Source: Nonomuraea angiospora (GTDB lineage Bacteria; Actinomycetota; Actinomycetes; Streptosporangiales; Streptosporangiaceae). From it: 64,000 nt of DNA. Positions 1 to 8,297 of the stretch are shown one piece after another (position 1 is the first letter of the stretch; every line of letters starts with the position of its first letter). Location of the stretch: contig NZ_JADBEK010000001.1 of NCBI RefSeq assembly GCF_014873145.1, forward strand, positions 868,001 to 932,000, given 5' to 3'. Made by a program: the position numbers and the translations under genes. The notes beneath the pieces are model-generated. The model saw nothing but the letters and a program-made list of their open reading frames with translations. It was not told where the DNA came from and searched no databases.

Positions 1-402
1 GCCGCGCAGGGCCATGGCCCGCCAGAAGTCGATCGCGATGCGGTGCCGGGGAACGGCCAGGCGCAGGCCCTTGAGCTGCTCGGGGCGCTCCAGAGCGGTG
101 CCGGCGCGGACCAGGACGGCCTGGTGCTCCTCGATCCAGGTGAGCCCGATGAGCCGGGTGGCCTCGCCGCGGGAGCGCGCCCAGAGCGCGGGCACGTTGC
201 CGCCCTCGCGGAACAGGCCGGTCAGGGCGTGGGTGTAGTGCGTCTCGCGGGGGACGTCGGGCGAGTCGTCCTGCAGGGACCGGACCTCGATCCCGTCGGC
301 GGCGAACTCCCCGGCCAGCCAGCCCTGGTCCGCCGCGATGCCCGTCGCGGTGGGCACGGGACAGCGGGTGAACCAGATGGTGTCGAGTGCGGCGGTGGTC
401 AT
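1..402 (-). CDS. DszB-like desulfinase / ABC substrate-binding-type protein (C-terminus outside window)
   Basis: The first 134 codons are present, from ATG at 402; the rest lies left of the window. The N-terminus resembles the periplasmic-binding-protein fold family that includes the biphenyl-sulfinate desulfinase DszB. Cys14 in FTRCPVPTAT, His55, Arg65 and Gly68 appear in the order expected for the DszB active site (C27, H60, R70, G73 as I recall them), with the same His-Arg and Arg-Gly spacing. No signal peptide is visible, so a cytoplasmic enzyme is as likely as a transport receptor. It diverges from an IclR regulator, a common layout for catabolic genes. The substrate is unknown. Confidence 0.6.
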   Translation of the reverse strand, partial: MTTAALDTIWFTRCPVPTATGIAADQGWLAGEFAADGIEVRSLQDDSPDVPRETHYTHALTGLFREGGNVPALWARSRGEATRLIGLTWIEEHQAVLVRAGTALERPEQLKGLRLAVPRHRIAIDFWRAMALRG

Positions 403-445
403 GGGGGAGAGTTTGCCGCTAAATTGGTAGGGAATGCAAAGAATA

Positions 446-460
446 TCCCGCGATGCGGGA
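446..460. promoter_or_regulatory. Inverted repeat, candidate IclR operator
   Basis: TCCCGC-gat-GCGGGA lies between the divergent starts at 402 and 529. IclR regulators usually bind a short palindrome in such a gap, so this is the natural operator candidate. The assignment rests on position and symmetry only. Confidence 0.35.
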
Positions 461-528
461 AGCCTTCCCGGCCGGACCGGCTCTCACCTGGTCACGGCTC
501 TCCCTACTCGGAAGACGGAGTTTCCCGC

Positions 529-1302
529 ATGGCAGCAGAAGGCGGCGTGCAGTCCGTGCGCAGGGCGATCGGCGTGCTCGACTGCTTCGGCGGTGGGGAC
601 GCCTCGCTCGGCCTGTCCGACCTCTCGCGCAGGATGGGGCTGTCCACCTCCACCACGCACCGCCTGGCCAGGACGCTGACCGCCGCGGGCTTCCTGGAGC
701 AGGAGGCGCGCACGGGCCGCTACCGGCTCGGGCCGTCGATCACCGAGCTGGGGCAGCTCTCCTTCCACCGGCGCGGCCTGCACCGCGTCCCGCCCGAGCT
801 GGCCGAGCTGGCCCGGATCACCTCCGCCACCGTGGACCTGGCCGTGCGCAGTGACCGGCACGCGGTCATCCTGAGCGGCGGCTCGCTCAACCCCGACAGC
901 GGCGTCGGCCTGCGCCGCCCGTTGCACTCCACGGCGCTGGGCAAGGTCCTGCTGGCCTGGGACCCGGAGGGCAGGGCGGACCTGGAGGCGCTCGGGCCGC
1001 TGCGGGCGCTGACCGGCCGCACGATCGTGGACCACGGCGAGCTGCGCGCCGAGCTGGAGCGCGTACGCCAGGCCGGGTACGCGCTCAACGACGGGGAGTC
1101 GGGCGACGGCATCCGCACGGTCGCGGTGCCGGTGCTCGACCGGCAGGGCCACGCACGTTACGCGCTGGCCGTTCGCTCCACGCCGCTGGTCATGAGCGAG
1201 GCGCGGATCGACTGGTTCGTCACGCACGCGCGGGCCTGCGCCCGCGCGCTGGAAGTGCTGCTGATCCCGCCCGCCGAGCGCCGGTTGCGCACCTCCGAGT
1301 GA
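529..1302 (+). CDS. IclR-family transcriptional regulator
   Basis: 257 aa, the usual IclR length. An N-terminal winged HTH (about residues 8-65, with LGLSDLSRRMGLSTSTTHRL) precedes the effector domain, which shows the family feature RPLHSTALGKVLLA and a late GIRTVAVPVLD segment. ATG 529 is chosen because it lies directly before the first conserved helix; an upstream in-frame start at 43 would run through the divergent gene. It probably controls the DszB-like gene opposite, either as repressor or activator; the effector is unknown. Confidence 0.85.
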   Translation: MAAEGGVQSVRRAIGVLDCFGGGDASLGLSDLSRRMGLSTSTTHRLARTLTAAGFLEQEARTGRYRLGPSITELGQLSFHRRGLHRVPPELAELARITSATVDLAVRSDRHAVILSGGSLNPDSGVGLRRPLHSTALGKVLLAWDPEGRADLEALGPLRALTGRTIVDHGELRAELERVRQAGYALNDGESGDGIRTVAVPVLDRQGHARYALAVRSTPLVMSEARIDWFVTHARACARALEVLLIPPAERRLRTSE

Positions 1303-1362
1303 GGCTGCACTCTCTCAGGACGGGCAGAATCGCGGCCGGGACGGCTCAGCCCCGGAGTCCCG

Positions 1363-2358
1363 TCACAGCAGCACCATGCAGACATATCCGCAGGAGATGG
1401 CGCGCGCCCCGCAGTGCGCCTCTTCGGGGATGTCGAGCTGCCCGTAGAAGTCGTACGCCCACGTGACGATCCTGCCGCCGGCGGTCAGCGCCATGCTGGC
1501 CAGGTTCCCGGCGGAGATCGCGACGACGTCGGACTGCGCCTCGTACGGGACCTCCAGTTGGCCGTACTCGTTGTCGCCCCAGGCGATCACGGCGCCGTTC
1601 TTGAGGGCGAGGCTGAAACCGTTGCCCGCGGAGATGGCGGTGACGCCGGACTGTGCCTCGGCGGGCACCGCCAGGTTCGCGGGGAGGTCGGGTCCCCACG
1701 TGACGACGCGGCCGTCCTCCCGCAGCGCGAGAGCATGCTGGCGGGCGGACATCGCGACGACACCCTCCTTCGCCTCATCGGGAACGTCGACGAATCCCCG
1801 CCATTGGATGACGCCGCCGTCCTTGAGGAAGAGGCCGTACGAGCTGCCGCCGTTCGCGCCGGTCATCGCGGTGACACCCGATTTCGTCGCTTCGGGGAGC
1901 GCCAACTCGGTGTCGTGGGTACCGCCCCAGACGATGACGCCACCGTCTCTGAGCGCGAAGGAATACGCGCCCGCTGTCGCGATCGCCGTCACGTCCCGGG
2001 TCGCCGCGACAGGCACCCGAACCAACCTCTGCTGGTTGCGGTCGTTGAGGTTGAAGTTTCCCCAGATGGTCACCTTCCCGTCCTTGAGCATCAGGTTGTA
2101 CAGGTTCGCGCATGCCCCGATGGAGAAGGCGGTCACTCCCGACAACCCGGCCGCCGGCACTTCCGGGGCATTGGCCGGACCCCATTGGATGAGCTTTCCG
2201 CTGCCCGGAGCGCACTCCGGCTCTCCTCGGCCTTCGGTTGTGATCGAACTCGCCCCCGAGTGCGCCTGCGCAGGGGACACGCGCGATACCGTCCCGCCCA
2301 GCACGGCGGCCGGCAGGCCGACCGCGACCGTACGCATGAGCTGACGTCTACTGATCAC
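1363..2358 (-). CDS. Tat-exported RCC1-like beta-propeller protein
   Basis: 331 aa starting at GTG 2358, supported by GGAGG five bases upstream. The N-terminus SRRQLMR followed by a hydrophobic stretch and AQA is a twin-arginine signal. The mature part consists of roughly 50-residue repeats of the type V-x-AI-x-AG ... ALK-x-G-x-V-x-x-WG with VP-x-EAQSGV linkers, as in RCC1-type seven-bladed propellers. Such bacterial secreted RCC1 proteins have no assigned reaction. It stands alone on the minus strand downstream of proline iminopeptidase and is separated from it by a hairpin. Confidence 0.75.
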   Translation of the reverse strand: MISRRQLMRTVAVGLPAAVLGGTVSRVSPAQAHSGASSITTEGRGEPECAPGSGKLIQWGPANAPEVPAAGLSGVTAFSIGACANLYNLMLKDGKVTIWGNFNLNDRNQQRLVRVPVAATRDVTAIATAGAYSFALRDGGVIVWGGTHDTELALPEATKSGVTAMTGANGGSSYGLFLKDGGVIQWRGFVDVPDEAKEGVVAMSARQHALALREDGRVVTWGPDLPANLAVPAEAQSGVTAISAGNGFSLALKNGAVIAWGDNEYGQLEVPYEAQSDVVAISAGNLASMALTAGGRIVTWAYDFYGQLDIPEEAHCGARAISCGYVCMVLL

Positions 2359-2463
2359 AGAGCCTCCATGACGTGGTACGGCCGGCGCGAACCTGCGCCG
2401 GCGCCTGAGGCTACGAAAGCGATCTTCCGGTCGTCTTCCGCTCCGGTTCTGTGCCGCCGCCCA

Positions 2464-2518
2464 GGACGCCCTGCCACCCGTCACGCCGCCCGGGACGCCC
2501 TGCCACCCGTCACGCCGC
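2464..2518. repeat. Tandem 26-bp direct repeat
   Basis: Positions 2464-2489 and 2493-2518 are the same 26 bases at a 29-base period, each beginning GGACGCCCTGCCACC. It lies between the iminopeptidase stop and the RCC1-like gene and looks like a recent slippage duplication. Confidence 0.8.
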
Positions 2519-2537
2519 AGCCCTGCCGCTGCGGCGT
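2512..2537 (-). terminator. Hairpin after the iminopeptidase gene
   Basis: ACGCCGCAG (2512-2520) pairs with CTGCGGCGT (2529-2537) across an 8-base loop, 6 bases beyond the stop at 2543. There is no U-tract, as is usual for high-GC actinobacteria. Confidence 0.5.
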
Positions 2538-2542
2538 GAGCG

Positions 2543-3502
2543 TCAACGTCGGCGGAAGCGGTCGGTGGCGTCGATCAGGCGGTGCCGGGTGCCGGGTTCC
2601 GAGCCGCCGTGGCCCGCGTCCTCGACGAGGTGGAACTCGGCCTCGGGCCAGGCCTGGTGCAGATCCCATGCCTGGTCGGGCGGCGTCTTCATGTCGTAGC
2701 GGCCGTTGACGATCACGGTGGGGATGTGCCGGATGCGGTCGATGCCCGCCAGGAGGCCCTCTTTGGGGAGGAAGCCGCCGTTGCTGATGTAGTGGTGGGT
2801 GATGCGGGCGAAAAGGAGGACAGCGCCGTCGTCCAGCTCCGGCGGGTCGACAGGCAGCAGGGTGTTGGCCGAGAACTCCCAGTCCATCCAGGCGCGGGCG
2901 GCCGGGAGATGGACGGCGGGGTCGGGGTCGCCGATGCGGCGGCCGTACGCGGCGATCAGGTCGTGACGCTCGTCGGCGGGGATGGCGTCGCGGAACGCGG
3001 CCCACTCGGCGGGAAAGAGGCGGGCCGCGCCGCTGGAGGTGAACGTCCAGTCCTCGTCGGAGCGCCGGACGAGGTAGATGCCGCGGAGCACGAGCTCGGT
3101 GACCCGGCCGGGGTGGGCCTGGGCGTACGAGAGGGCGAGGGTGCTGCCCCAGCTTCCGCCGAAGACCAGCCAGCGGTCGACGGACAGGTGCTCGCGGAGC
3201 CGCTCCATGTCGGCGACCAGGTGCGAGGTGGTGTTGTGCCGCAGTGACACCGCCGGGTCCGCGGCGCTCGGCCGGCTGGCGCCGCAGTTGCGCTGGTCGA
3301 ACAGCACGATCCGGTACGCCGCCGGGTCGAAGAACCGGCGGAAGGCGGGCAGGAGGCCGCCGCCGGGCCCGCCGTGCAGGAAGACCACGGGCTTGCCGGC
3401 CGGGTTGCCGCAGGTCTCCCAGTAGATCTCGTTGCCGTCTCCGACGTCGAGCAGCCCGGAGTCGTACGGTTCGATCGGCGGATAGAACTCCTTCAGTGCC
3501 AT
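2543..3502 (-). CDS. pip: Proline iminopeptidase (S33 family)
   Basis: 319 aa alpha/beta-hydrolase that removes N-terminal proline from peptides in the cytoplasm. The oxyanion segment HGGPGGG (about 43-49), nucleophile elbow GGSWGS with Ser117, acid segment NGRYDMKTPPDQAW and terminal DAGHGGSE histidine are all present, and the length is normal for the short Pip class. ATG 3502 fits the family start MALKEFYPPIEPYDSG. It is a single-gene unit followed by a hairpin. Confidence 0.92.
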   Translation of the reverse strand: MALKEFYPPIEPYDSGLLDVGDGNEIYWETCGNPAGKPVVFLHGGPGGGLLPAFRRFFDPAAYRIVLFDQRNCGASRPSAADPAVSLRHNTTSHLVADMERLREHLSVDRWLVFGGSWGSTLALSYAQAHPGRVTELVLRGIYLVRRSDEDWTFTSSGAARLFPAEWAAFRDAIPADERHDLIAAYGRRIGDPDPAVHLPAARAWMDWEFSANTLLPVDPPELDDGAVLLFARITHHYISNGGFLPKEGLLAGIDRIRHIPTVIVNGRYDMKTPPDQAWDLHQAWPEAEFHLVEDAGHGGSEPGTRHRLIDATDRFRRR

Positions 3503-3569
3503 GTGATCAAGTAGACCACCCGAGCCGGGCGGTCGCGCACCGCGCCGGCTGAGGCGGTCCGGTGCGGGG

Positions 3570-3822
3570 TCAGTCCCGCAGGGCGGTTTCGGCCTGCCGG
3601 TTCTGAACGGGCCCGGTCTTGAACAAGAAGCAGAGCAGGGCGGCGGCCACCAGGACCACGGCGCAGGCCACGAGGGTGGTCTGCATGGCGCCGACGAAGC
3701 CGGCGGTAGCGCTCTCCCTCGATCAGGCCGAACACGATGCCGCTCAGTACCGTCTGCTGGAGTGGCGGCGCGGACCGAGGCCGCTGATGTCCGGAGATGT
3801 GAAGGAGCAGAAGGATCGACAC
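3570..3822 (-). pseudogene. Remnant of a DHA2-type MFS drug transporter
   Basis: The tail from about 3720 down to the stop at 3570-3572 reads AGFVGAMQTTLVACAVVLVA ... FKTGPVQNRQAETALRD, a last transmembrane helix and C-terminus of a 14-TM MFS exporter. Just upstream, in another frame, QQTVLSGIVFGLIEGERYG matches the middle of the same family, with a TGA between them in the tail's frame. The body of the gene has been deleted and frameshifted. Confidence 0.55.
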
Positions 3823-4145
3823 GCGTCGCCACCGTCACAGAACACCCTTTTTCGGGATGTGGTGAGTGACTTCCACCTTCCCCGTGTCATCGGGACCCGG
3901 GTGAAGCTGGTTGGCGAGGCGGAAAGCCCAACGGTGAGAAGCCGGCTCGCAGCCTAGCACAGCGCTTCGGCGCCGCCGGCCCGGCACAAAACCTCGTCTC
4001 TCTTGTAGACGAGGTTGTCGTGGCGCGCTAACGTTGTCTTCGTTGGAGACGACGTTTGAGGGATCTTGTGAGGCAAGATCTCCACGTCGGCCGTGGTAGT
4101 ACTGGAGATCCGCGAAGGAGGCCGCACAGACAAGCAGGTGCACCC
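3823..4145. other. Gene-free stretch carrying operator-like repeats
   Basis: 323 bases without a convincing gene. It holds the two inverted repeats listed separately and the leader of the HTH gene at 4146. Reading frames here have neither domain matches nor typical codon bias. Confidence 0.5.
3991..4056. promoter_or_regulatory. Two tandem operator-like inverted repeats
   Basis: Repeat 1 is ACCTCGTCT (3991-3999), 7 bases, AGACGAGGT (4007-4015), a perfect dyad. Repeat 2 is AACGTTGTCT (4030-4039), 7 bases, AGACGACGTT (4047-4056), with one mismatch. The same half-site core GTCT-N7-AGAC and spacing, with centres 40 bp apart, suggest two sites for one TetR-like dimer. No TetR gene is adjacent; the decayed MFS gene at 3570 may have been the former target. 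Confidence 0.6.
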
Positions 4146-4523
4146 ATGACCGAGCGCTACCTCGGCGTCCTCGGCGTCGCCGAGGCCCTGGGCGTGAGCC
4201 GTCATGCGGTGCACAAATGGCGCAGCCGCTATTCGGACGACTCCGATCACCCGTTCCCCCCGCCCGACGTAGAGGTCGACGGAGCTCCCGGCTGGCGGCC
4301 CGATCGGCTGGCGGAGATCGTACGGTGGCGCGAGGGGCTGCCCGGCCGCGGCGCGGGCGGGGGCCGTCCTTCCCTCGCGCGTCAGGAATACCTCAAGGAA
4401 GCAGGGTCGCGCGGCCTGACCCGGGACGAGGCCATACGCGCGCTCGCCACGTTCGGCGAAGAGTTTCCCGAGATGACCGAGCCGGAGATCTGCGCCTGGC
4501 TCGTCGGGAAATGGCGCGGCTAG
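4146..4523 (+). CDS. Small HTH DNA-binding protein, function unknown
   Basis: 125 aa starting at ATG 4146. Residues about 4-20 (YLGVLGVAEALGVSRHAVHK) form a MerR/excisionase-like helix-turn-helix that reads as the recognition unit; a second charged helical part (LTRDEAIRALATFGEEFPEM) follows a glycine-rich linker. No catalytic motif is visible. It sits just downstream of the two operator-like repeats and 44 bases before the serine hydrolase, with which it may be co-transcribed. It resembles small actinobacterial HTH proteins of unknown role. Confidence 0.6.
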   Translation: MTERYLGVLGVAEALGVSRHAVHKWRSRYSDDSDHPFPPPDVEVDGAPGWRPDRLAEIVRWREGLPGRGAGGGRPSLARQEYLKEAGSRGLTRDEAIRALATFGEEFPEMTEPEICAWLVGKWRG

Positions 4524-4567
4524 AGCCCTTCCCCCTCACCCCTCATCAGCACGGAAGGCGATGACGC

Positions 4568-5758
4568 ATGCCCGAGATCGGCGGAGACACCGCACCGGGA
4601 TTCGAAGCAGTACGCGAGGCGTTCGCGGCCGACCTGGCCGCCGCGCCGGGAACAGGCGCCGCGGTCAGCGTCTACCTGCACGGCCGTAAGGTCGTCGACC
4701 TGTGGGGCGGGATCGCCGACCCCGGCACCGGCCGCCCCTGGGAGCGCGACACCCTGCAGCTCGTCTACTCCACCACCAAGGCCGTCACGGCCGCCTGCGC
4801 CCTTCTGCTGTCCCAGCGGGGCGAGCTGGACCTGGACGCGCCCGTGGCGGAGTGCTGGCCGGAGTTCGCGGCCAACGGCAAGGACCGCATCCCGGTCCGC
4901 TGGCTGCTCACCCACCAGGCCGGGCTGCCCGCGATCGACCACCCGATCACCCCTGATGAGGCGATCGCCTGGGAGCCCATGGTGACCGCGCTGGCGGCCC
5001 AGCGCCCGTACTGGGAGCCCGGCACGGATCACGGCTACCACGGGCTCACCTACGGCTGGCTCGTCGGAGAGGTCGTCCGCCGGGTGTCCGGCCGGAGCCT
5101 GGGCACCTTCCTCGCGGACGAGATCGCCGGCCCGCTCGGGCTGGACCTGTGGATCGGGCTGCCGGAGACCGAGCGGCACCGGGTCAGCCGCATCATCGAG
5201 ACCCCGCCCGACTTCCAGGCCATGGCCCGGATCGACCTGGACGCCCTTCCCGAACCCATGCGCGAGATCATGGCCGCCTTCGCCGACCCCGCGTCGCTGA
5301 CCAGGCGCTCCCTCGCCGTCGTCACGCCTCCGCTGGACCACAACAGACCGGAGGAGCAGGCCGCCGAGATGCCCGCCACCAACGGCATCTGCACGGCCCG
5401 CGCGCTGGCCCGCTTCTACGCCGCGCTCATCGGCGAGGTGGACGGGCACCGCATTCTCGCCCCCAGCACCCTGACCGCCGCGACCGCGGAACAGGTCAGT
5501 GGCATCGACCGCATCCTGCGCGTGCCCGTCCGCATCGGCACCGGTTTCGGCCTCCCGACACCGGACGCGTTCTGGTACTCCCCGACCGCCTTCGGATTCC
5601 CCGGCCGCGGCGGCTCGCTCGGTTTCGCCGATCCGGCGACCGGCCTCGCGTTCGGATACGTCATGAACCACCTCCTGGAAGGCGTGCCGGACCTGAGGGC
5701 CGCGAACCTTCTCGCCGCGGTCCAGAAGGCCATGGACGCCGGAGCGGCCCACTCTTGA
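4568..5758 (+). CDS. Serine hydrolase of the beta-lactamase/EstB family
   Basis: 396 aa without signal peptide, so cytoplasmic. The class-C-like fold shows Ser68-Thr-Thr-Lys71 (YSTTKAVTAA), the second motif region PGTDHGYHGLTYGW with the catalytic Tyr, and a late GRGGSLGFADPATGLAFGYV segment in place of KTG. This is the EstB/LovD-like esterase group, acting on esters or amides rather than being a proven beta-lactamase. ATG 4568 follows the HTH gene closely. The substrate is not predictable. Confidence 0.85.
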   Translation: MPEIGGDTAPGFEAVREAFAADLAAAPGTGAAVSVYLHGRKVVDLWGGIADPGTGRPWERDTLQLVYSTTKAVTAACALLLSQRGELDLDAPVAECWPEFAANGKDRIPVRWLLTHQAGLPAIDHPITPDEAIAWEPMVTALAAQRPYWEPGTDHGYHGLTYGWLVGEVVRRVSGRSLGTFLADEIAGPLGLDLWIGLPETERHRVSRIIETPPDFQAMARIDLDALPEPMREIMAAFADPASLTRRSLAVVTPPLDHNRPEEQAAEMPATNGICTARALARFYAALIGEVDGHRILAPSTLTAATAEQVSGIDRILRVPVRIGTGFGLPTPDAFWYSPTAFGFPGRGGSLGFADPATGLAFGYVMNHLLEGVPDLRAANLLAAVQKAMDAGAAHS

Positions 5759-5825
5759 TGATCTGACCGCCCTCCGGCAAGTGATCGTCAAGCGTTCTCC
5801 AACCACGGTCTCTTACGTTCTGGGC

Positions 5826-5936
5826 ATGCCTAACGTTGGTTTGATCGAGATCATCGTCGCGTTCATCATCCCCATGGCGATTCTCTGGGTCGTCATCTAC
5901 ACCGCCGTACGGGCGGCGATCCGCCACAGCAGGTGA
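5826..5936 (+). CDS. Putative 36-aa single-pass membrane peptide
   Basis: ATG 5826 to TGA 5934-5936 encodes MPNVGLIEIIVAFIIPMAIL followed by WVVIYTAVRAAIRHSR: one hydrophobic helix and a basic tail. No Shine-Dalgarno is present, but TACGTT at 5814-5819 could be a -10 box placing transcription start at the ATG itself, i.e. a leaderless mRNA. Actinobacteria have many such small hydrophobic proteins. Its role is unknown. Confidence 0.5.
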   Translation: MPNVGLIEIIVAFIIPMAILWVVIYTAVRAAIRHSR

Positions 5937-6137
5937 CCCTGCCCGGGCGGCGGCGTGGCCGCGCTGCGCGAGATCGAGGGGGAGTGAGGAGCCGATGACC
6001 TCTCCCGCCGGGCGGGTTGTGGACGGGGGAGCCGGCGGTCGGCTTGAGCGAGCCTTCCGACGAGGATCGTGAAGCCGAGCACGCCGTCGGCCGGATCCAC
6101 CCCACGCTGACCGGCCGGTAGGCGTGCTCGCTCATTT

Positions 6138-6159
6138 GACTTCAAGCGCACTTGAAGTC
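6138..6159. promoter_or_regulatory. MerR-type operator, perfect dyad
   Basis: GACTTCAAG-cgca-CTTGAAGTC is a perfect 22-bp palindrome starting within a TTGAC -35-like element and ending 14 bases before the methyltransferase ATG at 6174. This geometry is typical of MerR/SoxR-family promoters. No MerR gene lies in the window. Confidence 0.65.
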
Positions 6160-6173
6160 GTTGACTGGCGATC

Positions 6174-6827
6174 ATGCAGACAGCAGGTACCTCTCTCAAG
6201 CAACGCGCGCTCAGAAGACTGGTGCGCCAGGCCCATCACCCCCGGGGCGTCGTCGGATGGGCGATCGGCCAGATGTTCGCTCATCGCCCCTCCAACCGGC
6301 AGCGCAACATCTGGGCGGTGAAGCTGCTGGACGTGCGCCCCACCGACCGGGTGCTGGAGATCGGCTTCGGTCCCGGCGTCGCCATCGCCGAGTTCGCCCG
6401 CCGCGCCACCCGGGGCCACGTCTTCGGCGTCGACCACTCGCAGGCCATGCTCCGGCAGGCCGCCCGCCGCAACGCCGCCGCCGTCCGCGCGAACCGCGTC
6501 CACCTCACGCGCGCCTCCGTGGAGGAGCTGCCGGACTTCGGCGATCCGCTCGATGCCATCCTCGCCGTCAACTCCGTGGGGTTCTGGCCCGACCCGGTGG
6601 CGCGGCTTCGTGAGCTGCGCCACCTGCTCCGCCCCGCGGGACGCATCGCGCTCGTCAGCCAGCCGCGCTGCCCCGGCGCCACCCGGGACACCACCGTCCG
6701 GGCCGCCCAAGAGCTCCAGGACCTGCTCACCCTGGCGGGCTTCACCCATTTCCGGGTCGAAACCCTCGAACTCGACCCGCCCGTCGCCTGTGTGCTGGCC
6801 GAGAATCCGACCGGCACGCCGTCATGA
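6174..6827 (+). CDS. Class I SAM-dependent methyltransferase
   Basis: 217 aa. Motif I is VLEIGFGPG (about 61-69), followed by the acidic loop GVDHSQAML and a post-II segment LDAILAVNSVGFWPDP, which mark a Rossmann-fold methyltransferase of the UbiE/type-11 group. The substrate is not predictable; the sequence resembles short methyltransferases found beside regulators in Streptomyces-type genomes. Expression is probably under the MerR-type dyad just upstream. The stop overlaps the convergent permease gene by 6 bases. Confidence 0.8.
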   Translation: MQTAGTSLKQRALRRLVRQAHHPRGVVGWAIGQMFAHRPSNRQRNIWAVKLLDVRPTDRVLEIGFGPGVAIAEFARRATRGHVFGVDHSQAMLRQAARRNAAAVRANRVHLTRASVEELPDFGDPLDAILAVNSVGFWPDPVARLRELRHLLRPAGRIALVSQPRCPGATRDTTVRAAQELQDLLTLAGFTHFRVETLELDPPVACVLAENPTGTPS

Positions 6828-8297
6828 CCGCCGACGTCCGGCGGCGATCGCCGCACCGAGGGCGATGGCCGCATAGCCGCAGGTCACGGCCAGCCCTGCC
6901 CACGGCGGGAGCGGGTAGTAGCCCCCGAGCAGTGACGGGTCCACGTCCACGTGCGCGAACGTCGGGACGCTCTGCGTGATCGCGAACCCGGCGGCCGGGG
7001 TGATCATCAGCAGCCATGGCGCCAGGCCCGCGGTAGCCAGCAGGTAGGGCACGACGACCAGCGCGATGGCCAGCCCGATGGCGACGACGGCCCGCTTGAC
7101 CAGCGCGGCCAGGCCCAGAGCCAGTACGGCGGCGGCCGCGGTCAGCGCCGCGTAGCCGGCGATCACCCGCAGCTCGGTCTGCAGGGTGATCGGCTGGATC
7201 GGGTTCTGGTTGGCGCGCAACATCGCCAGGCCGGCAGGAATCACGACCCCTGAGGTCACCAGCCCCGTCACGAACGCGACCGCGCCGATCACCACGGCCT
7301 TGGCCGCCAGCAGTGCGACCGGCGGGCTCGTCCCGAACAGCCCGCGCCGGCGGTCCGCCGTGACGAACGTGACCGCCCCCACGAGCACCGGGATCAGCCC
7401 TATGGCCCCGCCGATCAGCATGAGGTCGGCGCGCAGACCGCCCTCCACCGTGGCGGGCCCGATGTCACCGCCGCCGGTCACGATGAGCTTGTCGCCGGAC
7501 TCGACGACCCCGCCCGGGTGATGCGGGGTCCTGCCGTCGGACTCCAGGGAGACGCCGACGTCGTCGCGGCGCCACGAACCGTTCGCGCCCTGCACCGTGA
7601 TCCGGTCGAACGTGGCCGTGGCCTGGGCGAAGGCCTTCGCCATGTCCCACAGGGCGCCCGGCGAGGTGGCGAACAGCCCGATCTCGACCGTCTCCGGCAG
7701 CCCGGTCAGCTCGACCGTGCTGACCTCGGTCCACGTCTTGCCGTCGTCCGACTCGTAGCCGGTGACGGTGTCGCCCGACCTGGTCAGCCGCAGCCACTGC
7801 GGGCCGTTGTGGGGGCCGCCGGGGACGTCGTGGGTGTAGTTGTACTGCATCCGCACGCCGTGTGCCCCGGTGAGCATGACGGCCGCGTACGGTGTGCCCT
7901 GCTGGAGGCTCTGCCTGACGAGGAGCCCGGCCTTCGCCCACGGCACCACTCCCTCCTGGACGTTGCGCACCCCGGGTACGGCGTCCGGCAGCCGGACCTG
8001 CCCGGTCATGTCCGATACGCGGGCGGTGATGCTGCCGTTCCCCTTGAGCGGCTGGTGCACGAAGTAGTACTTGTCTCTCACCGCCGTGCCATCGGGTCCC
8101 ACCAGCGGCGCGGGGCAGGGCCCTTCGCCCTTCCCGGTCACGCAGGTGGTGCGGGCGCCCCCGGCGACCAGCAGTCCGAGCGACACGGTGACCAGCACGG
8201 AGGCCGCCATGGCGAGCGCCCAGCCGCGCGCGCTCCGGAACCTGGTCCACTCCGCGCGCAGCAACTGAGGAAAACGATCATGCCCGAATGAACTCAT
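6822..8297 (-). CDS. ABC-2-type permease with large extracellular concanavalin-like domain
   Basis: 491 aa from ATG 8297. TM1 (about residues 22-45) is followed by about 240 extracytoplasmic residues with a jelly-roll pattern (ITARVSDMTG, AGLLVRQSLQQGTPYAAVML, QWLRLTRSGDTVTGYESDDG) like DUF1349/LamG domains. Five or six TM helices form the C-terminal ABC-2 half. No ATPase gene is adjacent, so it must use one encoded elsewhere. It is divergent from a two-component system, which may regulate it in response to an envelope signal; the ectodomain could sense or bind a glycan or peptide. Confidence 0.75.
   Translation of the reverse strand: MSSFGHDRFPQLLRAEWTRFRSARGWALAMAASVLVTVSLGLLVAGGARTTCVTGKGEGPCPAPLVGPDGTAVRDKYYFVHQPLKGNGSITARVSDMTGQVRLPDAVPGVRNVQEGVVPWAKAGLLVRQSLQQGTPYAAVMLTGAHGVRMQYNYTHDVPGGPHNGPQWLRLTRSGDTVTGYESDDGKTWTEVSTVELTGLPETVEIGLFATSPGALWDMAKAFAQATATFDRITVQGANGSWRRDDVGVSLESDGRTPHHPGGVVESGDKLIVTGGGDIGPATVEGGLRADLMLIGGAIGLIPVLVGAVTFVTADRRRGLFGTSPPVALLAAKAVVIGAVAFVTGLVTSGVVIPAGLAMLRANQNPIQPITLQTELRVIAGYAALTAAAAVLALGLAALVKRAVVAIGLAIALVVVPYLLATAGLAPWLLMITPAAGFAITQSVPTFAHVDVDPSLLGGYYPLPPWAGLAVTCGYAAIALGAAIAAGRRRS

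Noticed and set aside
484..1227. Long minus-strand frame opposite the IclR gene
   Set aside because: It mirrors the third-position GC of the plus-strand gene, has no domain and no ribosome site; the IclR protein on the plus strand is complete.
5897..6199. Minus-strand 100-codon frame before the methyltransferase
   Set aside because: It runs through the MerR-type dyad and promoter, lacks a ribosome site and shows no protein-like pattern.
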